Of a DNA stretch of 64,000 nucleotides, positions 17,344 to 25,914 are shown one piece after another (position 1 is the first letter of the stretch; each line of letters begins with the position of its first letter). Under the pieces are notes generated by a model. The model saw only the letters and a list, made by a program, of their open reading frames with translations. It searched no databases and was not told the origin of the DNA. A program made the position numbers and the translations under genes. The stretch spans positions 131,236 through 195,235 of the forward strand of contig NZ_JAYMEM010000028.1 of assembly GCF_037029465.1 (NCBI RefSeq), written 5' to 3'. The stretch is from Mesoflavibacter sp037029465 (GTDB taxonomy: Bacteria > Bacteroidota > Bacteroidia > Flavobacteriales > Flavobacteriaceae).

Positions 17344-18108
17344 ATGGGTAAAATTATAGCAATTGCCAATCAAAAAGGTGGTGTTGGTAAGACAACTACC
17401 TCTGTAAACTTAGCTGCATCTTTAGGTGTTTTAGAAAAAAAAGTATTGCTTATAGACGCAGATCCACAGGCTAATGCAACTTCTGGGCTAGGTATTGATG
17501 TAGAATCTGTAGAGATAGGAACCTATCAACTTTTAGAGCATACAAATACTGCTATAGAAGCTGCAATACCTACAGAAACTCCAAACTTAGATATAATACC
17601 AGCTCATATTGACCTTGTTGCTATCGAAATTGAATTAGTAGATAAAGATCAGCGTGAATATATGCTTAAGAAAGCTCTTGAAGAGATAAAGGACCAATAT
17701 GATTATATACTAATAGATTGCGCTCCTTCTTTAGGACTATTAACCCTTAATGCGCTAACTGCTGCAAATGCAGTAATTATTCCAATTCAGTGCGAATATT
17801 TTGCACTAGAAGGTTTAGGAAAATTATTAAACACTATTAAAAGTGTACAGAAAATACATAACAAAAATCTAGACATAGAAGGTTTATTGTTAACCATGTA
17901 CGATTCGCGTTTAAGACTATCTAATCAAGTCGTAGACGAAGTTCAAAAACACTTTAATGATATGGTATTTAGTACCATCATACAGAGAAACGTTAAACTA
18001 AGTGAAGCGCCAAGTTATGGCGAAAACATCATTAATTACGATGCATCAAGTAAAGGTGCTAGCAATTACTTAAGTTTGGCTAAAGAAATTATTACAAAAA
18101 ACTCCTAA
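17344..18108 (+). CDS. parA: Chromosome partitioning ATPase ParA/Soj
   Basis: A 254-residue ParA ATPase with the deviant Walker A box KGGVGKTT at 11-18, LLIDADPQ (Walker A') and ILIDCAPSLG (Walker B). The lack of an N-terminal DNA-binding extension marks it as the chromosomal Soj type, which binds DNA non-specifically and segregates or positions origins with ParB. parB starts 3 bp after its stop. The ParA-ParB pair is often near the replication origin, and recF lies 12 kb away, but no oriC or dnaA is in the window. Confidence 0.96.
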   Translation: MGKIIAIANQKGGVGKTTTSVNLAASLGVLEKKVLLIDADPQANATSGLGIDVESVEIGTYQLLEHTNTAIEAAIPTETPNLDIIPAHIDLVAIEIELVDKDQREYMLKKALEEIKDQYDYILIDCAPSLGLLTLNALTAANAVIIPIQCEYFALEGLGKLLNTIKSVQKIHNKNLDIEGLLLTMYDSRLRLSNQVVDEVQKHFNDMVFSTIIQRNVKLSEAPSYGENIINYDASSKGASNYLSLAKEIITKNS

Positions 18109-18111
18109 TTT

Positions 18112-19020
18112 ATGGCGAAAGCAACTAAGAAACAGGCTTTAGGACGCGGACTTTCAGCATTATTGAAAGATCCAGAAAACGATATACAATCTGCAAAAGA
18201 CAAAAACGCAGACAAAGTTATAGGTAATATTGTCGAGTTAGAATTAGATCAAATTGAAATGAACCCATTTCAACCACGTACTAATTTTAACGAAGAATCG
18301 CTGCGCGAACTAGCCTCGTCTATTAGAGAATTAGGTGTTATCCAACCAATTACAGTTAGAAAATTAGGTTTTGAAAAATACCAATTAGTCTCTGGTGAAA
18401 GACGTTTTAGAGCTTCAAAATTAGTTGGCTTAGAAACCGTTCCTGCGTACATAAGAATAGCTAACGATCAAGAAAGTCTAGAAATGGCATTGGTAGAAAA
18501 CATCCAACGCCAGGACTTAGACCCAATAGAAATTGCTTTATCCTATCAACGTTTAATAGACGAAATTAACCTTACACAAGAACAAATGAGTGAACGTGTA
18601 GGAAAAAAACGAAGCACCATTGCTAATTACTTACGTCTTTTAAAGTTAGATCCGATTATCCAAACAGGTATGCGTGATGGATTTTTATCTATGGGACATG
18701 GTCGTGCTATTATAAATATTGAAGACCAAAACACGCAACTTGAAATCTATGAAAAGATTTTAAGCGATAAACTTTCTGTTAGACAAACCGAAAATTTAGT
18801 TCGTAACTATAACCAAACTAGCGAGGTAAAAGTCCCTACAAAACCTACAAAAGAAGAATTACCAAAATATGTTAAAAAGGGCATAGCTGCTTTTTCAGAA
18901 TACTTTGGGCATAAAATTGACGTTAAAGTCTCTAGCAATGGTAAAGGAAAAATTACAATTCCATTCCATTCAGAAGAAGATTTTAATCGTATAAAAAAGC
19001 TAGTCCAAGGTGATAAATAA
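18112..19020 (+). CDS. parB: Chromosome partitioning protein ParB
   Basis: A 302-residue ParB/Spo0J CTPase. It contains the N-terminal NPFQPR box, the GERRFRA motif in the CTP-binding domain (about residue 100), the helix-turn-helix TQEQMSERVGKKRSTIANYLRLLKL and the SMGHGRAI segment, followed by a C-terminal dimerisation domain. It binds parS and slides as a clamp. I did not identify a parS site in the window. The last 11 bp overlap the next gene. Confidence 0.95.
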   Translation: MAKATKKQALGRGLSALLKDPENDIQSAKDKNADKVIGNIVELELDQIEMNPFQPRTNFNEESLRELASSIRELGVIQPITVRKLGFEKYQLVSGERRFRASKLVGLETVPAYIRIANDQESLEMALVENIQRQDLDPIEIALSYQRLIDEINLTQEQMSERVGKKRSTIANYLRLLKLDPIIQTGMRDGFLSMGHGRAIINIEDQNTQLEIYEKILSDKLSVRQTENLVRNYNQTSEVKVPTKPTKEELPKYVKKGIAAFSEYFGHKIDVKVSSNGKGKITIPFHSEEDFNRIKKLVQGDK

Positions 19021-19654
19021 GCGCTATATCCTTACACTTTTTTGTGTTATTTGTTGCTGTTTTCTACAAGCACAAGAAGACAATAATAGTCAAGAAGCAG
19101 ACACCTCTAAAACTGCTAAAAACCAATTACCAGATGGTTTAAAAGAAAAAGACGATGTTGTTTTAACAGACTCCAGCAAAATTAAAAAGGTAAAACTTCC
19201 TAGAGAATACGATCCTTTAGCGCCTTCTCGCGCAGCATTCTATTCTGCCATTTTACCTGGTTTAGGACAAGCTTATAATGGTAAATATTGGAAAGTACCA
19301 ATAGTTGTTGGTGCTATTACAACAGGTATTTTATTTTACGACCATAATAACAAACAATACAATCGTGTAAGAGACGCTTATAAAAGAAGACTTGCTGGTT
19401 TTACCGATGATGAGTTTTATGGCAGACTTACAGATGATGGGTTAAGAGAAGCGCAAAAAACCTTCAGACGTAATAAAGAATTATCATTATTAATTACTTT
19501 TGGTTTGTACGCCTTAAACATTGTAGATGCTAACATAGATGCGCATTTATTACAATATAACATAAATGAAGATTTAAGTTTAAAACCTCATTATAAATTA
19601 AACGAAATAGATAATCAAGGTGATGTAGGTTTAACACTTAATTTTAAATTTTAA
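19010..19654 (+). CDS. DUF5683-like secreted/membrane protein
   Basis: A 214-residue protein with an N-terminal signal sequence, a charged linker and a conserved core (SRAAFYSAILPGLGQAYNGKYWK, then a membrane helix and VDANIDAHLLQYNI) resembling DUF5683. The function of that family is unknown. The start used is GTG at 19010, which overlaps parB by 11 bp; it gives a plausible signal peptide directly. In flavobacteria a gene of this type often sits between parB and dapB. Confidence 0.8.
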   Translation: MINKRYILTLFCVICCCFLQAQEDNNSQEADTSKTAKNQLPDGLKEKDDVVLTDSSKIKKVKLPREYDPLAPSRAAFYSAILPGLGQAYNGKYWKVPIVVGAITTGILFYDHNNKQYNRVRDAYKRRLAGFTDDEFYGRLTDDGLREAQKTFRRNKELSLLITFGLYALNIVDANIDAHLLQYNINEDLSLKPHYKLNEIDNQGDVGLTLNFKF

Positions 19655-19701
19655 CTTCAGAAAATATTGAAGCAATCGTGCTTCTTTCAAATATATAAAC
19701 G

Positions 19702-20400
19702 ATGAAAATTGCATTATTAGGTTATGGTAGAATGGGTCAAGCTATTGAACAAATTGCCATAAACCGTGGACATGATATTGTAATAAAAACTAGCAAAGAT
19801 TCTGGTTACAATATTAAAGATGCAGATGTTGCTATAGATTTTAGCATTCCTAATGCTGCTTTTAATAACATTTCTAACTGTCTAAATAATAACGTTCCTA
19901 TAATTTCAGGTACTACAGGTTGGTTAGATAAATATAACGACGCTGTTTCGCTTTGCAAAAAAAATAAAGGCGCATTTATATATGCTTCAAACTTTAGTTT
20001 AGGCGTAAACATTTTTTTTGAGCTAAATGAAATATTAGCAAAAATGATGACTAAGCTTGAAGATTATAAAGTTGATATAGAAGAAATTCATCATACAAAA
20101 AAACTAGATGCACCAAGTGGTACAGCTATAACTTTAGCAGAAGGCGTAATAAAAAACCACAGTCAATATTCTAATTGGAAATTAGATGAAAGTACAGAAA
20201 ACACACTACCAATAACTGCAAAACGTATTCCTGATGTACCTGGAACACATATTATTACTTACAAAAGCGCTATTGACACCATAAAAATTGAACACGAGGC
20301 GCACAGCAGACAAGGTTTTGCTTTAGGTGCTGTGATTGCTGCCGAGTGGATTATTGGGAAAACAGGTGTTTTTACTATGAAAGATGTGCTTTCTCTATAA
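19702..20400 (+). CDS. dapB: 4-hydroxy-tetrahydrodipicolinate reductase
   Basis: A 232-residue lysine/diaminopimelate pathway enzyme. The NAD(P)-binding GYGRMGQ motif is at 7-13, and the catalytic segment EIHHTKKLDAPSGTA is near residues 130-145. It is at the short end for the family, as usual in Bacteroidota. It makes the precursor of meso-diaminopimelate for peptidoglycan, which fits a neighbourhood of segregation and secretion genes. Confidence 0.95.
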   Translation: MKIALLGYGRMGQAIEQIAINRGHDIVIKTSKDSGYNIKDADVAIDFSIPNAAFNNISNCLNNNVPIISGTTGWLDKYNDAVSLCKKNKGAFIYASNFSLGVNIFFELNEILAKMMTKLEDYKVDIEEIHHTKKLDAPSGTAITLAEGVIKNHSQYSNWKLDESTENTLPITAKRIPDVPGTHIITYKSAIDTIKIEHEAHSRQGFALGAVIAAEWIIGKTGVFTMKDVLSL

Positions 20401-20420
20401 TGATTAATGCAGAATGAATA

Positions 20421-20582
20421 ATGACTAAAGATTTAAAAGAAAGAACAAAAAACTTTGCGATTAGACACTTTAAAAGTACTTTAGAAAAATGTAAATCTTT
20501 GTTAAAAGAGTCTGATGAACTAACAAGAATTTTTATTTCATCTAGAAAAACTGCAAATTTGAACATTAATACTAATCAATAA
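20421..20582 (+). pseudogene. Remnant of a four-helix-bundle (23S rRNA IVS protein family) gene
   Basis: This 53-codon frame begins MTKDLKERTKNFAIR and ends SLLKESDELTRIFISSRKTA. The first part matches the usual start of the S23/four-helix-bundle family and the second its usual end (normal length about 115-125 residues). The middle, including the conserved GTSVGANY-type segment, is missing. An in-frame internal deletion of a full gene is the simplest explanation. It lies between dapB and lepB, in an otherwise tight cluster. It could still be translated, but it cannot form the normal bundle. Confidence 0.65.
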
Positions 20583-20613
20583 TAATTAGACATTAGTCAA
20601 TAAAACTAAAATT

Positions 20614-22305
20614 ATGAGTGGAACTCAGTGGATTATATTTTTCTTTGTCATTCAACTTTTACATGGATTAGCAACTTGGAAATTATACGTTAAAGCAGGA
20701 AGAAAAGCGTGGGAAGCATTTGTGCCAGTTTACAATGCTGTTGTTTTAATGAAAATCATAAACAGACCTTGGTGGTGGACCATCCTTTTATTTTTACCAA
20801 TTGTTAATCTAATTATATTCCCTGTAGTTTGGGTAGAAACTGCTAGAAGTTTTGGTAAAAACAGTTCTCAAGATACTTTCCTAGCCATTATATCATTAGG
20901 GTTTTATAACTTCTATTTAAGTTACGGTGCAAAAGATTTAAAATACAGAGAAAATAGAAGTCTACATCCTTTAACCGAGCTTGGTGATTGGGTAAGTTCT
21001 ATTTTATTTGCAGTTGTTGCTGCTACAATTGTTCACACTTATTTTATTCAACCTTTTGTAATTCCAACTTCTTCTTTAGAAAAAACTTTATTGGTTGGTG
21101 ATTTCTTATTTGTTAGTAAAGTAAATTATGGCGCGCGTACACCACAAACTACAGTTGCTGTTCCAATGATACATGATGCTGTACCAGGGACAACAATTCC
21201 TTCATACATTAAAAAACCACAATTACCATATTTTAGATTACCTGCTTTAGAAGAAATAGAGCATAATGATATTGTCGTTTTTAACTGGCCAGTAGATACA
21301 TTGGTAGATATTAATAATCCTTACGGAGAAGTTAGATACAAACCTGTAGATAAAAAGACTAATTACGTAAAACGCTGTGTTGGCTTACCTGGCGACTCTT
21401 TATCTATAAAAGAAGGTTACGTATACATTAACGGAAAGAAAAATGAATTACCTGACAGAGCTAAACTTCAGTTTTTCTATACGGTAATATTAAAGAATAA
21501 TGTCTCTCAAGAGTTTTTAGATCAGTACGGTATTACAGAATACACAAGAATATTTCAACTTAAAAAATCAATTTTTGAGAACGAAAAAATTCAACAATAC
21601 ATCAAAGCAAACGGAATTAACTTAACTGTTGTTTCAGATGATGGTGATATGGTTGCTTTTAAAGGTAATGTGTCTCAAGAAATGTACGATAAATTAAAAG
21701 TAGGTTTTTCAGATAAAGCTTTAAATATCAACTTAACAGAAGATTTAGCTGCAAAAATAAAGAGCAATCCTAATGTTATTTCACTAAAGAAGGATTTATC
21801 TACAGAACCAGAAAATGATATTTTCCCTCGTTCTCCAGAATATAGTTGGAATAAAGATGAATTTGGCCCAATTTACATCCCAGAAGCAGGAAAGACAGTC
21901 GACTTAAATCTAGAGGTTTTACCGCTTTACAAACGCATAATTACTGCTTACGAAGGAAACACTGTTGATGTAAAAGGCAATCAAATTTTAATTAATGGTG
22001 AAGTTGCTAACACATACACTTTTAAGCAAGATTACTATTGGATGATGGGTGACAACAGACACAATAGTCAGGATGCAAGAATGTGGGGATATGTACCATT
22101 TGATCACGTAGTTGGAAAACCAGTTTTTGTTTGGATGAGTTGGGATAGCAACGGTAAAGGATTAGACAAAATACGTTGGAATAGACTATTTACTACCGTT
22201 GGTGGCGAAGGTAAACCAACATCATATTTCATTCCATTTTTAGTGGTATTAGCAGGTATTTTTGCGTTTAATAAATTTAGAAAACGTAAGAAGAAAACAG
22301 CTTAG
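20614..22305 (+). CDS. lepB: Signal peptidase I, long Bacteroidota form
   Basis: A 563-residue membrane protease that removes signal peptides after Sec export. Residues 1-110 form a DUF5684-like multi-helix region. The catalytic Ser is in PTSSLEKTLL (about residue 154) and the general base Lys253 is in YVKRCVGLPGD. The late signature MGDNRHNSQDARMWG is intact, and a C-terminal membrane helix precedes a Lys/Arg-rich tail. The protein is nearly twice the usual length because of the N-terminal domain and a long insertion between the Lys box and the GDN box. Confidence 0.94.
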   Translation: MSGTQWIIFFFVIQLLHGLATWKLYVKAGRKAWEAFVPVYNAVVLMKIINRPWWWTILLFLPIVNLIIFPVVWVETARSFGKNSSQDTFLAIISLGFYNFYLSYGAKDLKYRENRSLHPLTELGDWVSSILFAVVAATIVHTYFIQPFVIPTSSLEKTLLVGDFLFVSKVNYGARTPQTTVAVPMIHDAVPGTTIPSYIKKPQLPYFRLPALEEIEHNDIVVFNWPVDTLVDINNPYGEVRYKPVDKKTNYVKRCVGLPGDSLSIKEGYVYINGKKNELPDRAKLQFFYTVILKNNVSQEFLDQYGITEYTRIFQLKKSIFENEKIQQYIKANGINLTVVSDDGDMVAFKGNVSQEMYDKLKVGFSDKALNINLTEDLAAKIKSNPNVISLKKDLSTEPENDIFPRSPEYSWNKDEFGPIYIPEAGKTVDLNLEVLPLYKRIITAYEGNTVDVKGNQILINGEVANTYTFKQDYYWMMGDNRHNSQDARMWGYVPFDHVVGKPVFVWMSWDSNGKGLDKIRWNRLFTTVGGEGKPTSYFIPFLVVLAGIFAFNKFRKRKKKTA

Positions 22306-22326
22306 TTTATTGATTTTTAAGTTAAA

Positions 22327-22953
22327 ATGAAAGCACTTCTTCATCCTACATATTTCCCTAGTATTGCACAATGTGTTGCTATTGCTAAAGCTGAAGATTT
22401 AGTGTTTGAAAAACATGATAATTTCCAGAAGCAAACCTACCGCAACCGTACCTACATTTATGGTGCAAATGGAAAATTACAGTTAAGCATACCTATAATT
22501 CACAGCCATAAAAACAGACAATTATACAAGGATGTAAAAATTAGTAATACCGAAAAATGGCAACAAATACACTGGAAAAGTCTTGAAGCTGCTTATCGTA
22601 CGTCACCTTTTTTTGAATATTATGAAGATGAATTTATTCCGCTTTTTGAAAAACGTCACGAGTTTATTTATGATTTCAATTTAAAATGTTTTGAAGTTGT
22701 TAGCGATTGCCTTCAATTAGATTTAGATATTAACTTTACTGAAAGTTATCAAACAGAACAAAAAGGACTCACAGACTTTAGACCACTTGTTAATGCAAGA
22801 AAAGAGCCTAATTTCAACTTTGAAAACTACAGACAAGTCTTTTTTGATAAATGTGGATATATAGATAATTTAAGTGTTTTAGACTTATTGTTCAATGAAG
22901 GTACAAATGCTTTAACTTATTTAGAAAATCAAGAATTACCAACGCATGTATAA
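22327..22953 (+). CDS. WbqC-like protein
   Basis: A 208-residue cytoplasmic protein whose N-terminus (LLHPTYFPSIAQCVAIAKAEDLVFE, then FQKQTYRNRTYIYG) matches the WbqC family, found in polysaccharide and glycolipid gene clusters. Its reaction is not established here. It follows lepB by 21 bp and overlaps the next start by 8 bp, so it is part of the lepB transcript. Confidence 0.85.
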   Translation: MKALLHPTYFPSIAQCVAIAKAEDLVFEKHDNFQKQTYRNRTYIYGANGKLQLSIPIIHSHKNRQLYKDVKISNTEKWQQIHWKSLEAAYRTSPFFEYYEDEFIPLFEKRHEFIYDFNLKCFEVVSDCLQLDLDINFTESYQTEQKGLTDFRPLVNARKEPNFNFENYRQVFFDKCGYIDNLSVLDLLFNEGTNALTYLENQELPTHV

Positions 22954-23251
22954 ACCAATTATACATTACGGAATTCATTTTATATTACCTTTAATAGTCG
23001 CGCTTTTTCTTTTTAAAAACCAATGGAAAAAAGCCTATATCATTATGATTTTAGGTATGCTAATCGATTTGGATCATTTACTAGCAACGCCTATTTTTTC
23101 ACCTAATAGATGTAGCATTAATTTTCATCCGCTTCACTCCTATTATGTTATTGCTATATATTTTATCCTTTTAATTCCTAAAAAAACACGCTTGATTGGA
23201 TTAGGATTAGTCATTCATATTTTAGCAGACACTGTAGATTGTTGGCTTTAA
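22946..23251 (+). CDS. DUF6122-like small membrane protein
   Basis: A 101-residue integral membrane protein with three or four helices and conserved polar residues inside or next to the membrane: HYGIHF, DLDHLLATP, HPLHSYY and HILADTVDC. The spaced His/Asp residues recall metal-dependent membrane enzymes, but no activity is known. It ends the parA-lepB cluster; its TAA is directly followed by the stop codon of the convergent EEP gene, with no base between. Confidence 0.78.
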   Translation: MYKPIIHYGIHFILPLIVALFLFKNQWKKAYIIMILGMLIDLDHLLATPIFSPNRCSINFHPLHSYYVIAIYFILLIPKKTRLIGLGLVIHILADTVDCWL

Positions 23252-24274
23252 TTATTCATTAAAGCTTAAGCGCGTCATAATTGGATAATGATCTGAATAC
23301 TCTACATCAAAAGTTTTAAAACTATCTACTGTAAAGCTTGAATCTACAAGGATAAAATCGATCCGTAGCGGAAAAAACTTGAAATTATAAGTACGTCCAA
23401 AGCCATTTCCTTGTTCTTTAAAAGCATCTTGTAAATCGCCTTTAACTTGACTATAAATATAGGAGAATGCAGAGTTATTAAAGTCTCCAGAGATGATCAT
23501 TTTGTAAGGACAATTGGCTTTATGTTTTAAAAACAATTCGGCTTGTGTTTGTTGATGTTTAAAGGTTTCTCCTATGCCATTAAAAATCTTTTCACCTTCT
23601 TCCTGCGTTAAGTTTTCAGCATTGGTATTAAGTCGTAACGACTGAAAATGCACATTATAAACTCTTACAGTGTCATTACCTTTTACAATGTCTGCAAAAA
23701 TGGCGTTGTTTGCCGTATTTGGGAAATTAACCGATCCTGAATTAACTATTGGATATTGCGAAAAAATAGCCTGACCATACTTTGTTTTTTTGCCTTCCAG
23801 TTTTTCAAATTTGTGTTTAAAAAAAGATAAATCTACAGATTGATGTGGATGAAACTCTTGTATACACAACACATCTGGTTGTTCTTTTTTTACAAAATTA
23901 GTAAGCTTCGTTTGAATGTCTTTTTCGGGTATCCAATCGTACAAGTTAAACAAACGCACGTTATAATTCATCACAGATAAACTACTATCTGTTACTTTTT
24001 CAGAATTTGAAAACTTATAAAAAGATCCAAATAAAAAGTAACCAATTGCTATTACAAATAATGAAAGTATAAGCTGTTTTTTAACCTTAAACAACCAATA
24101 CACAAAAAATAAAACGTTTAATAAAATTAAAAAAGGAACACCTAAACTTAGCACAGAAAGTGTTGCAAAGGTTTTTGGTGGTACATGTGGTAAAACATAA
24201 GATAGTAACAGTAAAAATGCCACAATAGAATTGAGGAAAAAAACGACTTTTTCAAAAAATTTTAAATTTTTCAT
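23252..24274 (-). CDS. Endonuclease/exonuclease/phosphatase (EEP) family membrane protein
   Basis: A 340-residue protein with three N-terminal membrane helices (about 10-95) followed by an EEP hydrolase domain. Active-site motifs are MNYNVRLF, CIQEFHP, ISGDFNNS and the closing YSDHYP. The domain acts on phosphodiesters such as nucleic acids, phosphoinositides or lipids; the substrate here is unknown. Membrane anchoring points to an extracytoplasmic or lipid substrate. It is the last gene of the mutL-rhomboid operon. Confidence 0.88.
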   Translation of the reverse strand: MKNLKFFEKVVFFLNSIVAFLLLLSYVLPHVPPKTFATLSVLSLGVPFLILLNVLFFVYWLFKVKKQLILSLFVIAIGYFLFGSFYKFSNSEKVTDSSLSVMNYNVRLFNLYDWIPEKDIQTKLTNFVKKEQPDVLCIQEFHPHQSVDLSFFKHKFEKLEGKKTKYGQAIFSQYPIVNSGSVNFPNTANNAIFADIVKGNDTVRVYNVHFQSLRLNTNAENLTQEEGEKIFNGIGETFKHQQTQAELFLKHKANCPYKMIISGDFNNSAFSYIYSQVKGDLQDAFKEQGNGFGRTYNFKFFPLRIDFILVDSSFTVDSFKTFDVEYSDHYPIMTRLSFNE

Positions 24275-24300
24275 ATCATGATTTCCTGTTATAATAGCTT

Positions 24301-25158
24301 TTATTTTCCTGCTCTAAAAAGAAAATCTTTCTCTTCTTTGGTCAGACTATCATAACCACTTTTACTTATTTTATCTAAAATAGAATCTACTTTTTTTTGT
24401 GTGTTTAGCTCGTTAAATTCCTTTTTATCATAACCAGCCACTTTACTTTTTCTTTTATGAACGGTTTTTAAGTTTGATTTATTATTGGGCTTAAACCAAC
24501 TAGCGATACTATCTATAAAACGACCAAAACCAGCACCAATATCATTACCTTTTTCTAGTTGTTTAGCATAAATAAAACCTAATAAAGCGCCACCTAAATG
24601 TGCTAGACTTCCGCCTGCATTATATCCAAACAAACCTATAATATCAAAAACTACAAATGCAGCAGCTATCCACCATAATTTTAAATTGAAAGTAAAAAAT
24701 CTAATATCCTTATCTGGCATATATGCACTTATAAAAATCAATAATGCACTAACACCACCAGAAGCTCCAATTAGATAAGCATTTCCTGTAAAAAAATTAG
24801 AAAAAACATTATAGCCAAATAAAAAGGCTAAACCACCAACAATTATTCCTAAAAAATAAATGTTAAGTGCCATTTTAGGACTGAATAAGTTCATAAATAT
24901 TCGTCCTAAAAGATATAACCAAAGCATATTAAAAATCATATGAAATAAACCAAAATGCACAAATCCATAAGTAAAGATTGTCCATGGTTTATATAATACA
25001 TCATAAAAATCGCTTTGTAGTCTTAACCATTTAAAAACACCAGGAGCAATAGGATTTAAGATTAATGCTAACAAAAAGACAATCACATTAATGACTATAA
25101 CTTTTTCTAGCACATTAAGCCTAGCGTATTTATATTTTAATTGATCTATTTGACTCAT
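24301..25158 (-). CDS. Rhomboid intramembrane serine protease
   Basis: A 285-residue rhomboid with six core membrane helices. The catalytic serine is in LIGASGGVSALL and the catalytic histidine in SLAHLGGALLG. The HFGLFHMIFNMLWLY segment is the conserved L1/TM2 start. A cytoplasmic tail of about 85 residues ends in a Lys-rich stretch. Substrates are unknown. Its ATG directly follows the stop of the next rhomboid, and the two are diverged paralogues in tandem. Confidence 0.92.
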   Translation of the reverse strand: MSQIDQLKYKYARLNVLEKVIVINVIVFLLALILNPIAPGVFKWLRLQSDFYDVLYKPWTIFTYGFVHFGLFHMIFNMLWLYLLGRIFMNLFSPKMALNIYFLGIIVGGLAFLFGYNVFSNFFTGNAYLIGASGGVSALLIFISAYMPDKDIRFFTFNLKLWWIAAAFVVFDIIGLFGYNAGGSLAHLGGALLGFIYAKQLEKGNDIGAGFGRFIDSIASWFKPNNKSNLKTVHKRKSKVAGYDKKEFNELNTQKKVDSILDKISKSGYDSLTKEEKDFLFRAGK

Positions 25159-25911
25159 TTATCTATCCCAACGGTTTTGATTGAATTGGTTTTTCTTCCA
25201 ATACCACATAATAAAAAAGCCAACTAAAGCACCACCAACATGCGCTAAATATGCTGTATTACTTGGACTAAAAAATGATTGACCTGTTACTGCAGATATC
25301 ACATCTAAAATAATTATTCCAGGTATAAAGTATTTTGCTTTTATAGGAATTGGTAAGAAAATCATCATTAATTCAGCGTTTGGATTCATCATACCAAAAG
25401 CAGCTAAAATTCCCATTATACAACCTGATGCTCCAACCATTGTACTGTTGTAAGAGCCATAAACCGTTTGAAGCGCAGGTATTAAATCACTAGATGTTCC
25501 ACTTAAAACCTTATTTGTTTTCATCATTTCTACAATTTGATCTGGAGATAACCCAGAAGCTATCAACTCATCATATGCTGGTAAATAAGTAAAATAGTAA
25601 CCTGCTAACTGAAACAACGCAGCTCCTAAACCAGCAGAGAAATAGATAAACAAAAATTTATTTCTTCCTAAACGATATTCTACAGGAGAACCAAACATCC
25701 ACAACGCAAACATGTTAAAAAAGAGATGTCCAATACCACCATGCATGAACATATGCGTAACTATTTGCCAAGGTTTAAAGCTATCACTTGCAGGAAAATG
25801 AAGTGCAAACCACTCATAAAATGTTTCTCCGCCACCAACAGTTAGTGTCCCAACAAACATAATTACATTAATAATTATAAGGTGTTTTACGGTATCTGAA
25901 ATTCTCATCAT
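25159..25911 (-). CDS. Rhomboid intramembrane serine protease (second paralogue)
   Basis: A 250-residue rhomboid with TMVGASGCIMGILAAFG (catalytic Ser) and AYLAHVGGALVGF (catalytic His), and MFMHGGIGHLFFNMFALW at the L1/TM2 start. A longer loop (about residues 105-150) separates the third and fourth helices. It begins 3 bp after the mutL stop, so it is cotranscribed with mutL. The function is inferred from the fold; no substrate is suggested by the context. Confidence 0.92.
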   Translation of the reverse strand: MMRISDTVKHLIIINVIMFVGTLTVGGGETFYEWFALHFPASDSFKPWQIVTHMFMHGGIGHLFFNMFALWMFGSPVEYRLGRNKFLFIYFSAGLGAALFQLAGYYFTYLPAYDELIASGLSPDQIVEMMKTNKVLSGTSSDLIPALQTVYGSYNSTMVGASGCIMGILAAFGMMNPNAELMMIFLPIPIKAKYFIPGIIILDVISAVTGQSFFSPSNTAYLAHVGGALVGFFIMWYWKKNQFNQNRWDR

Positions 25912-25914
25912 AGC

